A stretch of 64,000 nt of DNA from Actinotignum schaalii (GCF_028864145.1 NZ_JARBHJ010000001.1:86678-150677); one strand, 5' to 3'; counted from the stretch's first letter, positions 43,586-53,227 are shown. A program made the numbers and translations. The notes: a model not told the origin generated them from the sequence alone.

Positions 43586-46500
43586 ATGGGATCCTCACAT
43601 TTCACTGCCCGGCGCGCGGTGGCAGCAGCAGCTGTTGCCGCGGTCGGCTTCTCGGCGCTCGCGGGAGGTGCCGCTTCGGCGGAAAACACCACCTACCGCA
43701 CCGCAAACGGGCCGGAAAACTGCGTAATTTTCGATTCGCAAGGAAACGTTATTCCGCCCAAACCCGGTGATTGCGCGCAATTCGGTAAGGCGGGCCAGGG
43801 GCGTTCCAACGCCAAGGCCCGCAACGTTATCCTCATTATTGGTGACGGCATGGGCCAGTCGGAGATTACCGCGGCCCGCAACTACCTCAAGGGCGCCTCG
43901 GGGCGTTTTGAAGGTATTGATGAGCTCACCTCTGAAGGCATGTACACGCACCATTCTGTCAATAAGGATGGTTCTTTCAATTACGTGACTGATTCGGCCG
44001 CCTCGGGTACCGCCTGGGCCACCGGTACGAAGACGTACAACGGAGCTATCGGCGTGGATCTGGCCGGCAAACCGGTGCAGAACCTCATTGAGCAGGCCAA
44101 GAATGCCGGAATGCGTACCGGCAACGTGACCACCTCCGATATTCAAGATGCCACCCCGGCCGTGATGGGTGCGCATTCCACCAGCCGCAGCTACTACGCT
44201 CCCTCCGGGAAGTCGAAGCCGGCCAAGGGCGCGGATCTGCGGGAAAACGGCGGGCTCGGCTCCATTTCGGAGCAGATTGTGGATACCCGCGCCGATGTCA
44301 CCCTGGGTGGCGGTGCGAAGTACTTCGATGCCACGGTGACCACGGCCTCCGGAAACACCAACCCCTTCCTCGAGGGCGCGGCCAAGTACAACACCCAGTG
44401 GGAAGCCAATAAGTCGGTTGTTGATAACGCCCGCGCGAACGGTTTCCAGGTGGCAACCACCGCGGATGAACTCGCGGGAATCACCAAGGCAAACCAGGAG
44501 TCCCCGGTTCTCGGGCTCTTCGCTCCCTCGAATATGACCACCGCGTACAAGTCCTCCCAGGCGAAGGTGGGCGGGGCCAAGGCCGATCCGCTCACCTGCG
44601 AAAAGCAGGATATTGGCACCCAGCCCGAGCTGGTGGATATGACCCGCAAGGCCATCGAGCTGCTCGATGATCCGAGCGCGGAAAAGGGCTTCTTCCTCCA
44701 GGTCGAATCCGCCTCCATTGACAAGCGCGATCACGCTTCGGATGCTTGCGGGCAGATCGGGGAAACTGATCGCCTCGACCAGGCCACCAAGGTCGCCCTG
44801 GACTTCGCGAAGAAGGACGGTCAGACCCTCGTTATCGTGACCGCGGATCACTCGCATACCGCGCAGATTGTGTCCGACGGCGACGACCACGTGGGCCCCG
44901 TGACCCGCCTGACCACCGCCGATGGTTCCCCGATGTCCATCCTCTACGGCACCACTCCGGTGCGTGAGGACGGCACCAATGCCGGTTCCCAGCAGCACAC
45001 CGGTGCGCAGCTGCGCGTGGCGGCCTACGGCCCCGGCGAAGAAAATGTGCTGGGCCAAACCGACCAAACCGACCTCTTCTACACCATCGGTAATGCGCTG
45101 TCGCTCAACGCCGAAGCCTCCACCGCTGCCAGCGATGCCGACCTGGCCAAGCCGGTAGCCGGCGGGGCCAAGATGGCCATCGCCGTGGACGAAAACGGCA
45201 AGGTGACCGTGCCGGCCCCCGGTGACTTCGCCCAGTACGGGAAGAACGGCGAGCAGCGTTCGGATGCCAAGGCTAAGAACGTGGTGCTCTTCATCGGTGA
45301 CGGGATGGGTGATTCGGAAATCACCTCTGCCCGCAACTACCTCTACGGTGCGAACGGGCGCCTGCCCGGTATCGATAACCTCGAGTACACCGGTTCCTAC
45401 ACCCACTTCTCCATTGACCGCGACGGCGCCATTAACTACGTGACCGATTCGGCCGCTTCGGGCACCGCCTGGGCTACCGGTACGAAGACGTACAACGGCG
45501 CTATCGGCGTGGACCTGGCGCAAAAGCCCCAGGAGAACCTCCTGGAGAAGGCGAAGCGGGCCGGGCTCAAGACCGGTAATATCACCACCTCCGAAGTGCA
45601 GGATGCGACCCCGGCGGTGATGGGTGCCCACGTGACCAGCCGTTCGCATTACGCTCCCTCCGGGAACGCGAAACCGGCCAAGGGCTCGGATCTGCGTGAA
45701 AATGGCGGAATGGGTTCGATTTCCGAACAGCTCGTGGATACCCGCGCGGACGTGACGATGGGCGGTGGCGCGAAGTACTTCGACGCCGAAGTCCAGGTGT
45801 CCGGTACCTGGGGTGAGACGACGCGGTGGACGGCCGGTAAGTCCGTGCTGGAAAACGCGCGTGATAACGATTTCCAGATTGTGACGACGGCGGAGCAGAT
45901 GGCTGCCCTGACCGAAGCCAACCAGGATAAGCCGGTTCTCGGCCTCTTCACCCCCGGTAATATGCCGCGCATGTTCAACGAGTCGGTCCCGACTCCGGGT
46001 AAACCGGAAAACTACGAGACCTGCACGATCAACCCGAAGCGCACCGCCGATGTTCCCACCCTGGCGGCCATGACCCAAAAGTCCATGGATCTGCTCAAGA
46101 ACGACACCGGATTCTTCCTCCAGGTGGAAGCCGCCTCGATTGATAAGGCTGATCACGGCGCGGATGCTTGCGGTCAGATTGGTGAGCTGGATGATTTGGA
46201 TCAGGCCGTTGCGGTGGCGCAGCGCTGGGCCAAGGAGAATGGCGAGCCCACCCTTATCCTCGTGACTGCCGATCACGCTCATACCTCGCAGATCGTGGGG
46301 GTGGGAAGCACCACCTCGGGCGTGAACACCATCCTCAAGACGGTGGATGGCGATTATATGCAGATGTCCTACAACACCGCGGCCTCCAATGAGGTGGCGC
46401 GCGGCGGCCAGGGCCACACCGGCGCGCAGCTGCGTATCGCGGCCTCGGGTCCGGGCGCAGAAAACGTGATCGGGCGTACCGACCAGACCGACCTCCACTA

Positions 46501-47374
46501 CACCGTGGCGAATGCGCTCGGCCTGGATAAGGAATCGCAGCCGGTTGTCAACCAGTTCGTTAAGGAAGGTGCGAAGCCGGATCCGAGCGTGGAGCCGAGC
46601 GTTGATCCCAGTGTTGATCCGACCGTCAATCCGACGCCGGATCCGACCGTGGATCCCACCCCGGATCCCAGCGCTCCGGTAACGCCTTCCGATAACGGAA
46701 ACACCTTCTACGTCTCCAACAACTGGACGGCCACCGTGGCTCAAGCTGTGTTCAGCTTCGGACGCGCCGGCGACGACGTATTCGTGGGTGACTGGAACGG
46801 GGATGGCAAGGATACCTTCGCGGTGCGCCGCGGCAATACCTTCTACGTTTCCGATACGCTCCAGGGTGGCAAGGCGCCCGTTGAATTCTCCTACGGTAAG
46901 GCCGGGGACACCGTGCTCGTGGGTGACTGGAATGGCGACGGTAAGGATACCTTCGCGGTCCAGCGCGGCAATACTTTCTACGTAGCGAACTCGCTCAAGA
47001 GCGGGGACGCGGATGAAGTTATCAGCTACGGCCGCTACGGGGACACCCCGCTGGTCGGTGACTGGGATGGGGATGGCAAGGATAGCTTCGCGGTGCGCCG
47101 CGGCAACGTTATCTTCGTCAAGAACACCATTGTCTCGGGGAACGCCGATACCCAGTTCTCCTACGGTAAAGCCGCCGATGACGTCTTCACTGGAGATTTC
47201 GACGGTAATGGCACGGACACCTTCGCGGTGCGCCGCGGCAACGCGCTGCTCGTGAAGAACTCCCTCAATGCGGGACCGGCCGATCTCACGCTCCATTACG
47301 GGCGCGTTGCTGACGAACTCTTCGTCGGTGACTGGGACGGTAACGGCACCGACACTCCGGCGGTGCGGCGCTAA
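43586..47374 (+). CDS. Secreted tandem double alkaline phosphatase with C-terminal repeats
   Basis: The 1262-aa protein has a signal peptide (residues 1-32, cleavage after AASA) and two alkaline phosphatase domains. Domain 1 has metal motif IIGDGMG (85-90), nucleophile Ser140 in DSAAS and VTADHSH. Domain 2 has FIGDGMG (570-575), DSAAS (621-625) and VTADHAH. Both look catalytically complete. An acidic Pro-rich linker (about 998-1035, DPSVDPTV type) leads to five repeats of about 46 residues with GDWNGDGKDTFAVRRGN, like FG-GAP/calcium-binding blades, probably for wall attachment. No LPxTG is present. AAAAGGA precedes the ATG. It likely releases phosphate from extracellular esters. Confidence 0.93.
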   Translation: MGSSHFTARRAVAAAAVAAVGFSALAGGAASAENTTYRTANGPENCVIFDSQGNVIPPKPGDCAQFGKAGQGRSNAKARNVILIIGDGMGQSEITAARNYLKGASGRFEGIDELTSEGMYTHHSVNKDGSFNYVTDSAASGTAWATGTKTYNGAIGVDLAGKPVQNLIEQAKNAGMRTGNVTTSDIQDATPAVMGAHSTSRSYYAPSGKSKPAKGADLRENGGLGSISEQIVDTRADVTLGGGAKYFDATVTTASGNTNPFLEGAAKYNTQWEANKSVVDNARANGFQVATTADELAGITKANQESPVLGLFAPSNMTTAYKSSQAKVGGAKADPLTCEKQDIGTQPELVDMTRKAIELLDDPSAEKGFFLQVESASIDKRDHASDACGQIGETDRLDQATKVALDFAKKDGQTLVIVTADHSHTAQIVSDGDDHVGPVTRLTTADGSPMSILYGTTPVREDGTNAGSQQHTGAQLRVAAYGPGEENVLGQTDQTDLFYTIGNALSLNAEASTAASDADLAKPVAGGAKMAIAVDENGKVTVPAPGDFAQYGKNGEQRSDAKAKNVVLFIGDGMGDSEITSARNYLYGANGRLPGIDNLEYTGSYTHFSIDRDGAINYVTDSAASGTAWATGTKTYNGAIGVDLAQKPQENLLEKAKRAGLKTGNITTSEVQDATPAVMGAHVTSRSHYAPSGNAKPAKGSDLRENGGMGSISEQLVDTRADVTMGGGAKYFDAEVQVSGTWGETTRWTAGKSVLENARDNDFQIVTTAEQMAALTEANQDKPVLGLFTPGNMPRMFNESVPTPGKPENYETCTINPKRTADVPTLAAMTQKSMDLLKNDTGFFLQVEAASIDKADHGADACGQIGELDDLDQAVAVAQRWAKENGEPTLILVTADHAHTSQIVGVGSTTSGVNTILKTVDGDYMQMSYNTAASNEVARGGQGHTGAQLRIAASGPGAENVIGRTDQTDLHYTVANALGLDKESQPVVNQFVKEGAKPDPSVEPSVDPSVDPTVNPTPDPTVDPTPDPSAPVTPSDNGNTFYVSNNWTATVAQAVFSFGRAGDDVFVGDWNGDGKDTFAVRRGNTFYVSDTLQGGKAPVEFSYGKAGDTVLVGDWNGDGKDTFAVQRGNTFYVANSLKSGDADEVISYGRYGDTPLVGDWDGDGKDSFAVRRGNVIFVKNTIVSGNADTQFSYGKAADDVFTGDFDGNGTDTFAVRRGNALLVKNSLNAGPADLTLHYGRVADELFVGDWDGNGTDTPAVRR

Positions 47375-47388
47375 ATACCAGCGCTAAA
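47368..47388. repeat. 8-bp direct repeat over the phosphatase stop
   Basis: GCGCTAAA at 47368-47375 contains the stop codon; an identical GCGCTAAA lies at 47381-47388. Confidence 0.75.
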
Positions 47389-47412
47389 CTTGCCTGACTA
47401 ACGGGTAACAAC

Positions 47413-47448
47413 ACTGTGGGCCGCGGCGGAAACGTCGCGGCCCACAGT
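47413..47448. terminator. Bidirectional terminator, 13-bp stem
   Basis: ACTGTGGGCCGCG (47413-47425) pairs perfectly with CGCGGCCCACAGT (47436-47448) between convergent genes. Confidence 0.85.
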
Positions 47449-47464
47449 ATTGAAAAGAAGGCTG

Positions 47465-48679
47465 TTAGGCGAAGTACTCGCGCAGTCGCGCCATGCCTTC
47501 GGCCAGCTCGACATCGGAGAGCGCGTAGGAGAAGCGCAGGAAGCCGCCTACCCCGAAAGCCTCCCCGGGCACCGCGGCCACATTAATATCGCTGAGAAGC
47601 TGATCGGCCAGTTCCAGGGAGCTCGTGGCGCGGCGGGGGCCCGTCCCGCCCAGCAGGCCTGCGACGTCGGCAAAAACATAGAAAGCGCCATCCGGGGGCG
47701 CAACGTTCACCCCGTCGATACTGGCCAGTTCGCTGACGATGCGGCTGCGGCGCCGCGCGAAGCCCGCGCGCATCTCCTCAATGCGGTCGCGCGGGCCGGT
47801 GAGTGCGGCGATGGTGGCACGCTGCGCCACATTATTGATATTCCCGGTCAGATGCGAATGCACCCGTTTGACCGCGGCGATGACGTCCGAGGGGCCGTAA
47901 AGCCAGCCAACCCGCCACCCCGTCATGGCGAAAGACTTCGAGACCCCACCGATAACGAGGGTTTGCTGGGCCAGTTCGGGAACTTCGGCCAGCGGGTAGG
48001 CCGTGCGTACCCCGTCGTAAGTGAGGTGTTCGTAAATTTCATCGACCACCAGCCAAATCCCGTGCTCGAGGGCCCAGGCACCGATGGCGCGCACTTCCGC
48101 GGCGCTATAGACCGCCCCGGTGGGGTTGGTGGGTGAGCACAGCAGCAGCGCCTTCGTCTTATCGGTGCGGGCCGCTTCGAGCTGCGCCACGCTCACTTTG
48201 AAGCCCTGCGCCGGGGGCGCGTACACCTCGGTGACGGTACCGCCGAAGAGCTTAATGACTTCCGGGTAGGTCACCCAGTAGGGGGAGGGGAGGAGCACGT
48301 TATCGCCCGGGTCGATAAGCGCCGCCCAGGCTTCAAAGTTCGCTTGCTTGGCGCCGTTAGTAACGACGACGTCGCCCGGGGAAATCCGCACCTTCGCATC
48401 GAACGCGACTTTGGCGCAAATCGCCTCGCGCAGTTCCGGCAAGCCATTGGGATCGGAATACTTGTGATTCCGGATATCCCCGGTGGCGGCGGCCGCTGCG
48501 GCCACGATATGAGCCGGGGTGGGGAAGTCCGGTTCCCCGGCCCCGAAGGAAATAATGGGGCGGCCGGCCGCCCGCAGCTCACGCTGGCGGGCATCCACCG
48601 CGAGAGTGGCGGAGGGTGCAAGTGCTTCCAGGCGCGCAGAAACGCGGCGCGGGGTCTTCGACGTCGGTGTAATACTCAC
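47465..48679 (-). CDS. aspC: Class I aminotransferase, aspartate aminotransferase-like
   Basis: A PLP-dependent aminotransferase of fold type I (about 404 aa) that probably moves amino groups between aspartate and 2-oxoglutarate. FGAGEPDFPTPAHI is the substrate-side glycine loop; SPTNPTGAVYS and VVDEIYEHLTY position PLP; GGVSKSFAMTGWRVGW contains the Schiff-base lysine. LRFSYALSDVEL holds the conserved carboxylate-binding arginine. The start is uncertain: a GTG at 48694 has no site, while the GTG at 48679 follows TTTAAT by six bases. It precedes tRNA-Trp and secE as in other actinobacteria. Confidence 0.93.
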   Translation of the reverse strand: MSITPTSKTPRRVSARLEALAPSATLAVDARQRELRAAGRPIISFGAGEPDFPTPAHIVAAAAAATGDIRNHKYSDPNGLPELREAICAKVAFDAKVRISPGDVVVTNGAKQANFEAWAALIDPGDNVLLPSPYWVTYPEVIKLFGGTVTEVYAPPAQGFKVSVAQLEAARTDKTKALLLCSPTNPTGAVYSAAEVRAIGAWALEHGIWLVVDEIYEHLTYDGVRTAYPLAEVPELAQQTLVIGGVSKSFAMTGWRVGWLYGPSDVIAAVKRVHSHLTGNINNVAQRATIAALTGPRDRIEEMRAGFARRRSRIVSELASIDGVNVAPPDGAFYVFADVAGLLGGTGPRRATSSLELADQLLSDINVAAVPGEAFGVGGFLRFSYALSDVELAEGMARLREYFA

Positions 48680-48851
48680 CCTCCCATTAAACACTGTTCT
48701 GGATGGAGCTGTGACCTTTCTCCAAGGACAGGGACGGAAGTGGACGTCCGGAGCGTTATCGACTATGCTATTCCGGGTATGACGGCCTTACGGTCGTGAT
48801 GCACCAACGTCCACCTGGCGGCCGGCGCTCGCGGAGCGTTCCGGTTTCAGG

Positions 48852-48857
48852 CATAAT
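48852..48857 (+). promoter_or_regulatory. -10 element of tRNA-Trp
   Basis: CATAAT lies 18 bases before the tRNA. No clear -35 is visible. Confidence 0.4.
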
Positions 48858-48874
48858 GGTGGAGTTGCCAACCT

Positions 48875-48947
48875 AGGGTAGTGGCGCAATTGGTAGCGCA
48901 TCGGTCTCCAAAACCGGCGGTTGGGGGTTCGAGTCCCTCCTACCCTG
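48875..48947 (+). tRNA. tRNA-Trp (CCA)
   Basis: Acceptor AGGGTAG (48875-48881) pairs with CTACCCT (48940-48946), discriminator G. The anticodon loop CTCCAAA gives CCA at 48908-48910. Length 73 nt. It precedes secE, the usual actinobacterial arrangement. Confidence 0.97.
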
Positions 48948-49002
48948 CTCCTGCCCCGCCAATACTGACGGGGCATTGTTACGACGAGGAAAAGGACGCA
49001 CT

Positions 49003-49242
49003 GTGAAGGAAGTTGCAGCATCCAAGTCCTCCAAGGGCGCTGCGGAGAAGAAGGGTTTCTTTGCCCGGCTCGCGCAGTTCTTCCACGAAATCTTCGGTGA
49101 ATTGAAGCGCGTCCAGCGCCCCTCCCGGGAGGAACTGGGGCAGCTGTTCACCACGGTGGTGCTCTTCATTCTCGCCGTGATGGTCTTTATCGGAATCTTC
49201 GATCTTATTTTCGGTCGCGCCACCGTCTGGATCTTCGGGTAG
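49003..49242 (+). CDS. secE: Preprotein translocase subunit SecE
   Basis: A 79-aa single-span SecE. The cytosolic amphipathic helix FFARLAQFFHEIFGELKRVQRPSREEL precedes one membrane segment (TTVVLFILAVMVFIGIFDLIF). The GTG at 49003 follows GAGGAAAAGGA; an in-frame start at 48976 is not supported. It is followed 42 bp later by nusG and they are probably one transcript. Confidence 0.95.
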   Translation: MKEVAASKSSKGAAEKKGFFARLAQFFHEIFGELKRVQRPSREELGQLFTTVVLFILAVMVFIGIFDLIFGRATVWIFG

Positions 49243-49284
49243 GTCCAGAACCAGGGCCGGCCCCAAGAACAGTGAGGGAACAGC

Positions 49285-50160
49285 GTGTCTGAGAACGTTA
49301 CCGAACACGGCGATCTTTTTATGGAACCGGGTGCCACCGTGCCTGCTGCGGAGGCTGCTCCCAGCGCGGATTCCCTCACCGATACCACCACCTCGGAAGC
49401 TGTAGCCGCGGAAGAAACCGCCGGTGCCACTCTTGAAGAAGCTCCCGGAGCCGCCGCGGAAACTGACGAGTCCTCCGAAACCGAGGCCCCTGCACCCGCC
49501 GCGGATGCCGCTCCCCGTTCTTCCAAGAAGGACAAGAAGAAGGACGGCATCGTCACCGAAGAAGAGGTGCGAGCCAAGCTCAAGGGCCTGGAAGGCCGCT
49601 GGTACGTGCTCCATACGTACTCCGGTTACGAAAAGCGCGTCAAGCAGGACTTGGAAGTCCGTCTCGTCTCCATGAACATGGAGGACTACATCTTCCAGAT
49701 CGAAGTCCCCATGGAAGAAGTCTTCGAAGTGCGCCGCGGGCAGCGCAAGCTCGTGTCCCGAGTGCGCATGCCCGGTTACGTGCTTATTCGCATGAATCTC
49801 ACCGATGATTCCTGGCGCGTGGTGCAGTCCACCAACGGCGTCACCGGATTCGTGGGCAATGGTCGTACCCCGGTGGCCCTCACCTTTGATGAGGTTGTCA
49901 CCATGCTGACTCCCGTGGTGGAAGCCGCCGCGGCGGACGAAGCGCGCGCGGCGGGCCTGCCCACCGGCGCGGCCCCGGAAACCATCGCTCCCTTCGAGGT
50001 GGGCGATCCGGTTACCCTCACCGCCGAACCGTGGGCCGGGATGCCGGCCACCGTTTCGGAGATCGACGCCGAAAACCAGCGCCTCACCGTTATGATGACC
50101 CTCGTCGGCCAGGAAACCCCGGTGGAGCTCTCCTTCGCCCAGGTGCGCAAGGAAGACTAA
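49285..50160 (+). CDS. nusG: Transcription termination/antitermination protein NusG
   Basis: NusG (291 aa) binds RNA polymerase and couples it to ribosome or Rho. An acidic, Ala/Glu-rich N-terminal extension of about 105 residues is typical of actinobacteria. The NGN domain starts RWYVLHTYSGYEKRVKQDLE, with VSRVRMPGYVLIRM and VRSTNGVTGFVG-like segment. The C-terminal KOW domain contains FEVGDPVTLTAEPWAGMPATVSEID. A hairpin terminator at 50264 separates it from rplK. Confidence 0.96.
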   Translation: MSENVTEHGDLFMEPGATVPAAEAAPSADSLTDTTTSEAVAAEETAGATLEEAPGAAAETDESSETEAPAPAADAAPRSSKKDKKKDGIVTEEEVRAKLKGLEGRWYVLHTYSGYEKRVKQDLEVRLVSMNMEDYIFQIEVPMEEVFEVRRGQRKLVSRVRMPGYVLIRMNLTDDSWRVVQSTNGVTGFVGNGRTPVALTFDEVVTMLTPVVEAAAADEARAAGLPTGAAPETIAPFEVGDPVTLTAEPWAGMPATVSEIDAENQRLTVMMTLVGQETPVELSFAQVRKED

Positions 50161-50263
50161 CGCCCTCCTGGCCGCTGCGCCGTCGTCGTACTTTTATACT
50201 CGTGAGTGCGTATAGGCGTGCCCGTTTTGAGAAAACCTGCACGTATCGCGCGTCATTTTGCAT

Positions 50264-50297
50264 AAGCTCCGCGGTGTGTCTCACACGGGCGGGGCTT
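50264..50297 (+). terminator. secE-nusG terminator hairpin
   Basis: A long imperfect hairpin formed by AAGC, CCGC and GTGTG pairing with CACAC, GCGG and GCTT in order. It lies just before the rplK promoter. Confidence 0.6.
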
Positions 50298-50324
50298 TGT
50301 GCATCGCTCACTTTCCCGTAATAT
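50297..50324 (+). promoter_or_regulatory. rplK-rplA promoter
   Basis: TTGTGC (50297-50302), 16-bp spacer, TAATAT (50319-50324). The predicted leader is about 50 bases. Confidence 0.55.
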
Positions 50325-50382
50325 AGATAGGCGTGCCGTCGCTAGCCATTGCGACGGCTGTTCAATGAGAAAAGGACCAGAT

Positions 50383-50817
50383 ATGGCACCGAAGAAGAAG
50401 GTTGCAGGCTTCATTAAGCTACAGATTCCTGCCGGCCAGGCCACCCCGGCCCCGCCGGTTGGTCCGGCTCTCGGTCAGCACGGCGTGAACATTGTTGAGT
50501 TCACGAAGGCGTACAACGCCGCGACCGAATCCCAGCGCGGAAACATCGTCCCGGTGGAAATCACCGTCTACGAGGACCGCACATTTGATTTCGTTCTCAA
50601 GACCCCGCCGGCGGCGCAGCTCATTAAGAAGGCTGCCGGGGTGCAGAAGGGTTCTCCCACTCCGCACACCCAGAAGGTTGGGCACCTCACGGCTGACCAG
50701 CTTCGCGAAATCGCGAAGATCAAGGAGCCGGATCTCAATGCGAATGACATTGATAACGCCGCCCGCATCATTGCCGGCACCGCCCGCTCTATGGGCATCA
50801 CCTCGGACGCTATCTAA
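50383..50817 (+). CDS. rplK: 50S ribosomal protein L11
   Basis: L11 (144 aa) forms the GTPase-associated stalk base with 23S r[40 protein letters not shown] is the methylated and thiostrepton-contacting N-terminal domain; KSxxP-type PHTQKVG and the C-terminal RNA-binding domain follow. AAAAGGACC precedes 50383, and the longer frame from 50299 is not supported. The stop lies inside an 18-bp perfect inverted repeat (50809-50826). Confidence 0.97.
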   Translation: MAPKKKVAGFIKLQIPAGQATPAPPVGPALGQHGVNIVEFTKAYNAATESQRGNIVPVEITVYEDRTFDFVLKTPPAAQLIKKAAGVQKGSPTPHTQKVGHLTADQLREIAKIKEPDLNANDIDNAARIIAGTARSMGITSDAI

Positions 50818-50826
50818 ATAGATAGC
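50809..50826. repeat. Inverted repeat over the rplK stop codon
   Basis: GCTATCTA-AA-TAGATAGC. The left arm is the last codons and stop of rplK. Confidence 0.8.
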
Positions 50827-50888
50827 TGAGTTGTTGGCGGGGCGGCGCCGTCGTTCCACCACGAACCGAGATCACAACTTAACCGGAC

Positions 50889-50942
50889 CTGAGAGCATCG
50901 AGCAACCGCGCTCTCAGCGTCTGCAGGTTCCCGCGCGGAACC
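50889..50942 (+). promoter_or_regulatory. Two hairpins in the rplK-rplA spacer
   Basis: CTGAGAGC (50889-50896) pairs with GCTCTCAG (50910-50917), and GGTTCC (50926-50931) with GGAACC (50937-50942). In a spacer of 179 bp they may serve L1 autoregulation or mRNA processing. Confidence 0.5.
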
Positions 50943-50996
50943 GTGGAAGGGCCACGCAGGCTCGTTGACCACACCTGCACTAAAGGAGAAGCAGAA

Positions 50997-51698
50997 ATGG
51001 CAAAGCGCTCGAAGGCATACCGCGCCGCAGCAGAAAAGATTGCGGACGGCGTGCTCTACACCCCCGCGGAGGCAATGCGCCTCGCGAAGGAAACGTCGGT
51101 GACGAAGTTTGACGCAACCGTTGAGGTTGTGTTCCGTCTCGGCGTGGATCCGCGTAAGGCGGATCAGATGGTTCGCGGTACCGTGAGCCTGCCCAATGGC
51201 ACCGGCAAGACCGCCCGGGTGATCGTCTTCGCCCAGGGCGAGCGGGCCCAGCAGGCGATCGAAGCTGGCGCGGACGAAGTTGGCAGCGACGAACTCATTG
51301 AACGCGTTGCCGGCGGCTGGACCGATTTCGATTCGGCTGTGGCCACCCCGGATATGATGGGCAAGGTCGGTCGCCTCGGCCGCGTGCTCGGCCCCCGTGG
51401 TCTCATGCCGAACCCCAAGACCGGCACCGTTACCATGGACGTGGCGAAGGCTGTCAGCGATATTAAGGGCGGCCGTATCGAATTCCGCGTGGACAAGAAC
51501 TCCAACTTGCCCTTCATCATCGGCAACACTTCCTTCACCGAGCAGCAGCTCCTGGAGAACTACGCTGCCGCTTACGAAGAGATCATGCGTCTCAAGCCGT
51601 CCTCCTCGAAGGGCCGCTACATTCTCAAGGCCACCGTGTCCACCACGATGGGCCCGGGTATTCCGATTGACGCTGCCAAGACTCGCGCCGAAGCCTAA
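50997..51698 (+). CDS. rplA: 50S ribosomal protein L1
   Basis: L1 (233 aa) binds 23S rRNA at the L1 stalk and usually represses its own operon. The protein begins [18 protein letters not shown]; domain II has [22 protein letters not shown], the family signature, followed by [24 protein letters not shown] precedes the ATG. A start at 50943 is rejected for lack of site and conservation. Confidence 0.97.
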   Translation: MAKRSKAYRAAAEKIADGVLYTPAEAMRLAKETSVTKFDATVEVVFRLGVDPRKADQMVRGTVSLPNGTGKTARVIVFAQGERAQQAIEAGADEVGSDELIERVAGGWTDFDSAVATPDMMGKVGRLGRVLGPRGLMPNPKTGTVTMDVAKAVSDIKGGRIEFRVDKNSNLPFIIGNTSFTEQQLLENYAAAYEEIMRLKPSSSKGRYILKATVSTTMGPGIPIDAAKTRAEA

Positions 51699-51731
51699 GG
51701 TAGAGCTGCGGGCTCGGCAGTAATGCTGTAT

Positions 51732-51777
51732 CGCGAAAGGCGGGGATCCTCAGGGGTCTCCGCCTTTCGCGTTTTTT
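51732..51777 (+). terminator. rplKA operon terminator
   Basis: CGCGAAAGGCGGGGA... pairs with ...TCCGCCTTTCGCG (51732-51771), followed by six T. This is a strong intrinsic terminator. Confidence 0.95.
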
Positions 51778-51807
51778 CTTGTCGTAACCGTGCTTTAGGC
51801 TAGATCC

Positions 51808-53139
51808 GTGACTTCCCATCCGCATGTACGTGACACATTGCTCGCCTGCCTCCTCATGGCGCTCTGCCTGGGGTGGGCGGCCTGGGCCTTCGCGCACAAC
51901 CCGTCCATCAATCCCGTGGGGGAGTGGACCTACCTGGACTACTCCCTCAAAGCCTCCCACGGCAGCATTCCCGCTCCCGGGGATGTGATGGCCCCGCAGG
52001 CACGTCAAGCTTGGGCCTGTCACGCCCCGGCGGGCACGGCCATCACCCCGCCTCCCTGCGCGGCATGGGATCAGGTGGCCCCCGCGGAGTGGCCCTATCG
52101 TGCGGAAAACTACAATGCTTTCCACCCGCCGCTGTATTTTTTGGTCGACGGCGCCATCGCACGCCTGGCCGGTATGGCGGGACTGAGCTTTCTCACGGGG
52201 GCGCGCCTGGGTTCGGCCGTGCTGGTGGCTGTCGGCGTGGGGCTCTTCTATGCCGCACTGCGCGCGTGGCGGTTGAGCCCGGCGGTGTCCTTCGCCGCGG
52301 CGCTTTTCTTCCTGGCGGTGCCCTCGGTGGCGGCAAGTGCCACCATGGTGCATAACGATGCCGTTGGTCCGCTGGCCGGTGCGGCCGCGGTCTGGCTGAG
52401 CGCGCGCATCGTGGTGGGGAAAAAGACCGGCTGGGTGCTGCCCGCGCTTATAACCGCAGCTATTTGCCTTTCCCGAGTCATTTCCGTTACCGGAATTCTG
52501 GCCGTGCTGGTACCTGTCGCGCTTGCTATCTGCTGGCCGCGAGTGGCCGGATTCGGGCGCACGGAGCGGCGGCCCCTCGCGGTGTTGCTCGGTACTCAGA
52601 TCCTCACGGTGGCGGCCTGCTACCTGGGCTGGGATGCAATCCAGGGCGCTCGAACCCCGGAGGGGTATGTGCCCGCTATTAACGCGATTTCCACCTCCCC
52701 GGTCAGTGAAGCTAGCACCGGAACCTTGCTTCTCAGCCTCCTCAACCCCTATGGCCTGACTAATCCCGGAGCGAAGTATCACTTCTCCCCGGAGCTCATC
52801 TCCACTCCCACCCAAATCTGGGGGACGGCTGCCTACCTGATATTGCTGGCTGGCCCGTTGCTTGCCCTGGTGCTGGGGTTGCGCTCGGTGCGCGGGCGGG
52901 TTCTCGGGCTTTCGGGCGCTACCGGGCCCCTCATCGTCGGAGTGGTGGTCCAGGTGCGGGAAATTATCAACGGCGGCCTGTATTTCCGTTCCATTCCGCG
53001 CCGCTACGGAATCGCCAATGTGGCTGGGGCGCTAGCCGCCATCGCCCACCTCGCTGACCGGCCTATCTGGCGCGGTGTGCTCATGGGTGCGGGGGCGCTG
53101 GGTTACCTGTGTATGCTCGCTGGGCCGGTATGGGCCTAG
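51808..53139 (+). CDS. DUF2142-like polytopic membrane protein
   Basis: A 443-aa protein with about ten hydrophobic segments. It keeps the family layout: first span, acidic GEWTYLDYSLKASHG, a loop with cysteines (WACHAP, PPCAAW), then NYNAFHPPLYFLVDG and SATMVHNDAVGPLAGAAA. It is a relative of the membrane proteins in the polysaccharide locus but sits alone between rplA and rplJ, an unusual place. TAGGCT six bases before the GTG suggests a leaderless transcript. Function is probably sugar transfer at the membrane; substrate unknown. Confidence 0.78.
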   Translation: MTSHPHVRDTLLACLLMALCLGWAAWAFAHNPSINPVGEWTYLDYSLKASHGSIPAPGDVMAPQARQAWACHAPAGTAITPPPCAAWDQVAPAEWPYRAENYNAFHPPLYFLVDGAIARLAGMAGLSFLTGARLGSAVLVAVGVGLFYAALRAWRLSPAVSFAAALFFLAVPSVAASATMVHNDAVGPLAGAAAVWLSARIVVGKKTGWVLPALITAAICLSRVISVTGILAVLVPVALAICWPRVAGFGRTERRPLAVLLGTQILTVAACYLGWDAIQGARTPEGYVPAINAISTSPVSEASTGTLLLSLLNPYGLTNPGAKYHFSPELISTPTQIWGTAAYLILLAGPLLALVLGLRSVRGRVLGLSGATGPLIVGVVVQVREIINGGLYFRSIPRRYGIANVAGALAAIAHLADRPIWRGVLMGAGALGYLCMLAGPVWA

Positions 53140-53193
53140 CTGCGCCGTCATACCTCCCGGCTGCGCCCGTGAGGCAAGCCACGCTACTCGGCC

Positions 53194-53222
53194 TTGGCGT
53201 GGCCGCGCGAAAACGATAGACT
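53194..53222 (+). promoter_or_regulatory. rplJL promoter
   Basis: TTGGCG (53194-53199), 17-bp spacer, TAGACT (53217-53222). Confidence 0.6.
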
Positions 53223-53227
53223 AGCCG

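Noticed and set aside
43595-47296. A 1233-codon open frame antisense to the double phosphatase
   Set aside because: Same codon-bias shadow; repeats in it are the mirror of the phosphatase repeats and it has no start-site signal.
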